Assembly (NCBI GenBank): GCA_045533055.1
Contig: JAZSHD010000101.1
Location: forward strand, 1 to 5,096
Length of the DNA stretch: 5,096 nucleotides
Source of the DNA: SIG78 sp045533055
GTDB taxonomy: Bacteria > Verrucomicrobiota > Lentisphaeria > Victivallales > Victivallaceae
Direction of reading: 5' to 3'
Each line of letters starts with the position of its first letter. The first letter of the stretch is position 1. Both the position numbers and the translations under genes were made by a program. The notes below the pieces were generated by a model that worked only from the letters and a program-made list of their open reading frames with translations, ran no database searches and was not told the DNA's origin. Below are positions 5,008 to 5,096 of this stretch, in pieces.

Positions 5008-5060
5008 TTGGGGAAGAGGGAAAAACCTTTTTGAGGAAAGGTTCTTTCCCTCTTCCCCAA
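5008..5060. repeat. Long hairpin (23-bp stem), possible bidirectional transcription stop
   Basis: The left arm 5008-5030 begins TTGGGGAAGAGGGAAA and the right arm 5037-5060 ends TTTCCCTCTTCCCCAA. They pair along their full length except for one unpaired base, around a TTGAGG loop. No T run follows on the plus strand. I associate such CCCTCTTCCCCAA hairpins with gene ends in gut clostridia, so it may mark the end of a neighbouring gene outside the window. The 36 bases after it show no identifiable gene. Confidence 0.7.
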
Positions 5061-5096
5061 ACCAAGTCGGATCAGCCATGTCGTTCTGTGAGCCAA

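Overview
The window looks like accessory DNA from a low-GC Firmicute, most likely a gut clostridium of the Oscillospiraceae/Ruminococcaceae type. This rests on AT-rich coding sequence, AAGGAG-type ribosome sites, sigma-A-like promoters (TTGACA/TATTTT) and the many small hairpin repeats between genes. The taxon is an inference; no rRNA, tRNA or housekeeping marker is present.

Layout: 1-278 is non-coding and consists of a run of small, different hairpins joined by CTTCAC/GTGAAG hexamers. It ends in a perfect 15-bp palindrome. 279-668 is the upstream region of an operon, with two candidate promoters (475-502 and 511-519) and a structured leader bounded by a 15-bp inverted repeat (524-644). 669-2522 encodes a gamma-class N6-adenine DNA methyltransferase with an N-terminal helix-turn-helix-like segment. 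It overlaps by 32 nt with a PD-(D/E)XK restriction endonuclease gene (2491-3219). Together they form a compact two-gene type II restriction-modification system.

The endonuclease ends exactly at the start of a ~270-bp repeat (3211-3482) that supplies its last two codons, its stop codon and its transcription terminator. A diverged second copy of this repeat, in the same orientation, lies at 4546-4815. Between the copies is a minus-strand gene (3593-4342) whose protein resembles the uracil-DNA-glycosylase superfamily in motif order, though only weakly. Divergent from it is a tiny plus-strand gene of 36 codons (4465-4575) with its own promoter, ribosome site and strong terminator. Its last codons, MEQAGxGTA, are the same sequence that the endonuclease has partly captured. 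The right end (4816-5096) is non-coding and carries a hairpin related to one at 361-380, plus a very long 23-bp-stem hairpin at 5008-5060.

Together the window reads as a small defence cassette: methyltransferase and nuclease in one transcript, a possible DNA-repair or glycosylase-fold gene next door, and repeats bordering each part. The restriction system is well supported. The role of the third gene, the mini-gene and the repeats is open.
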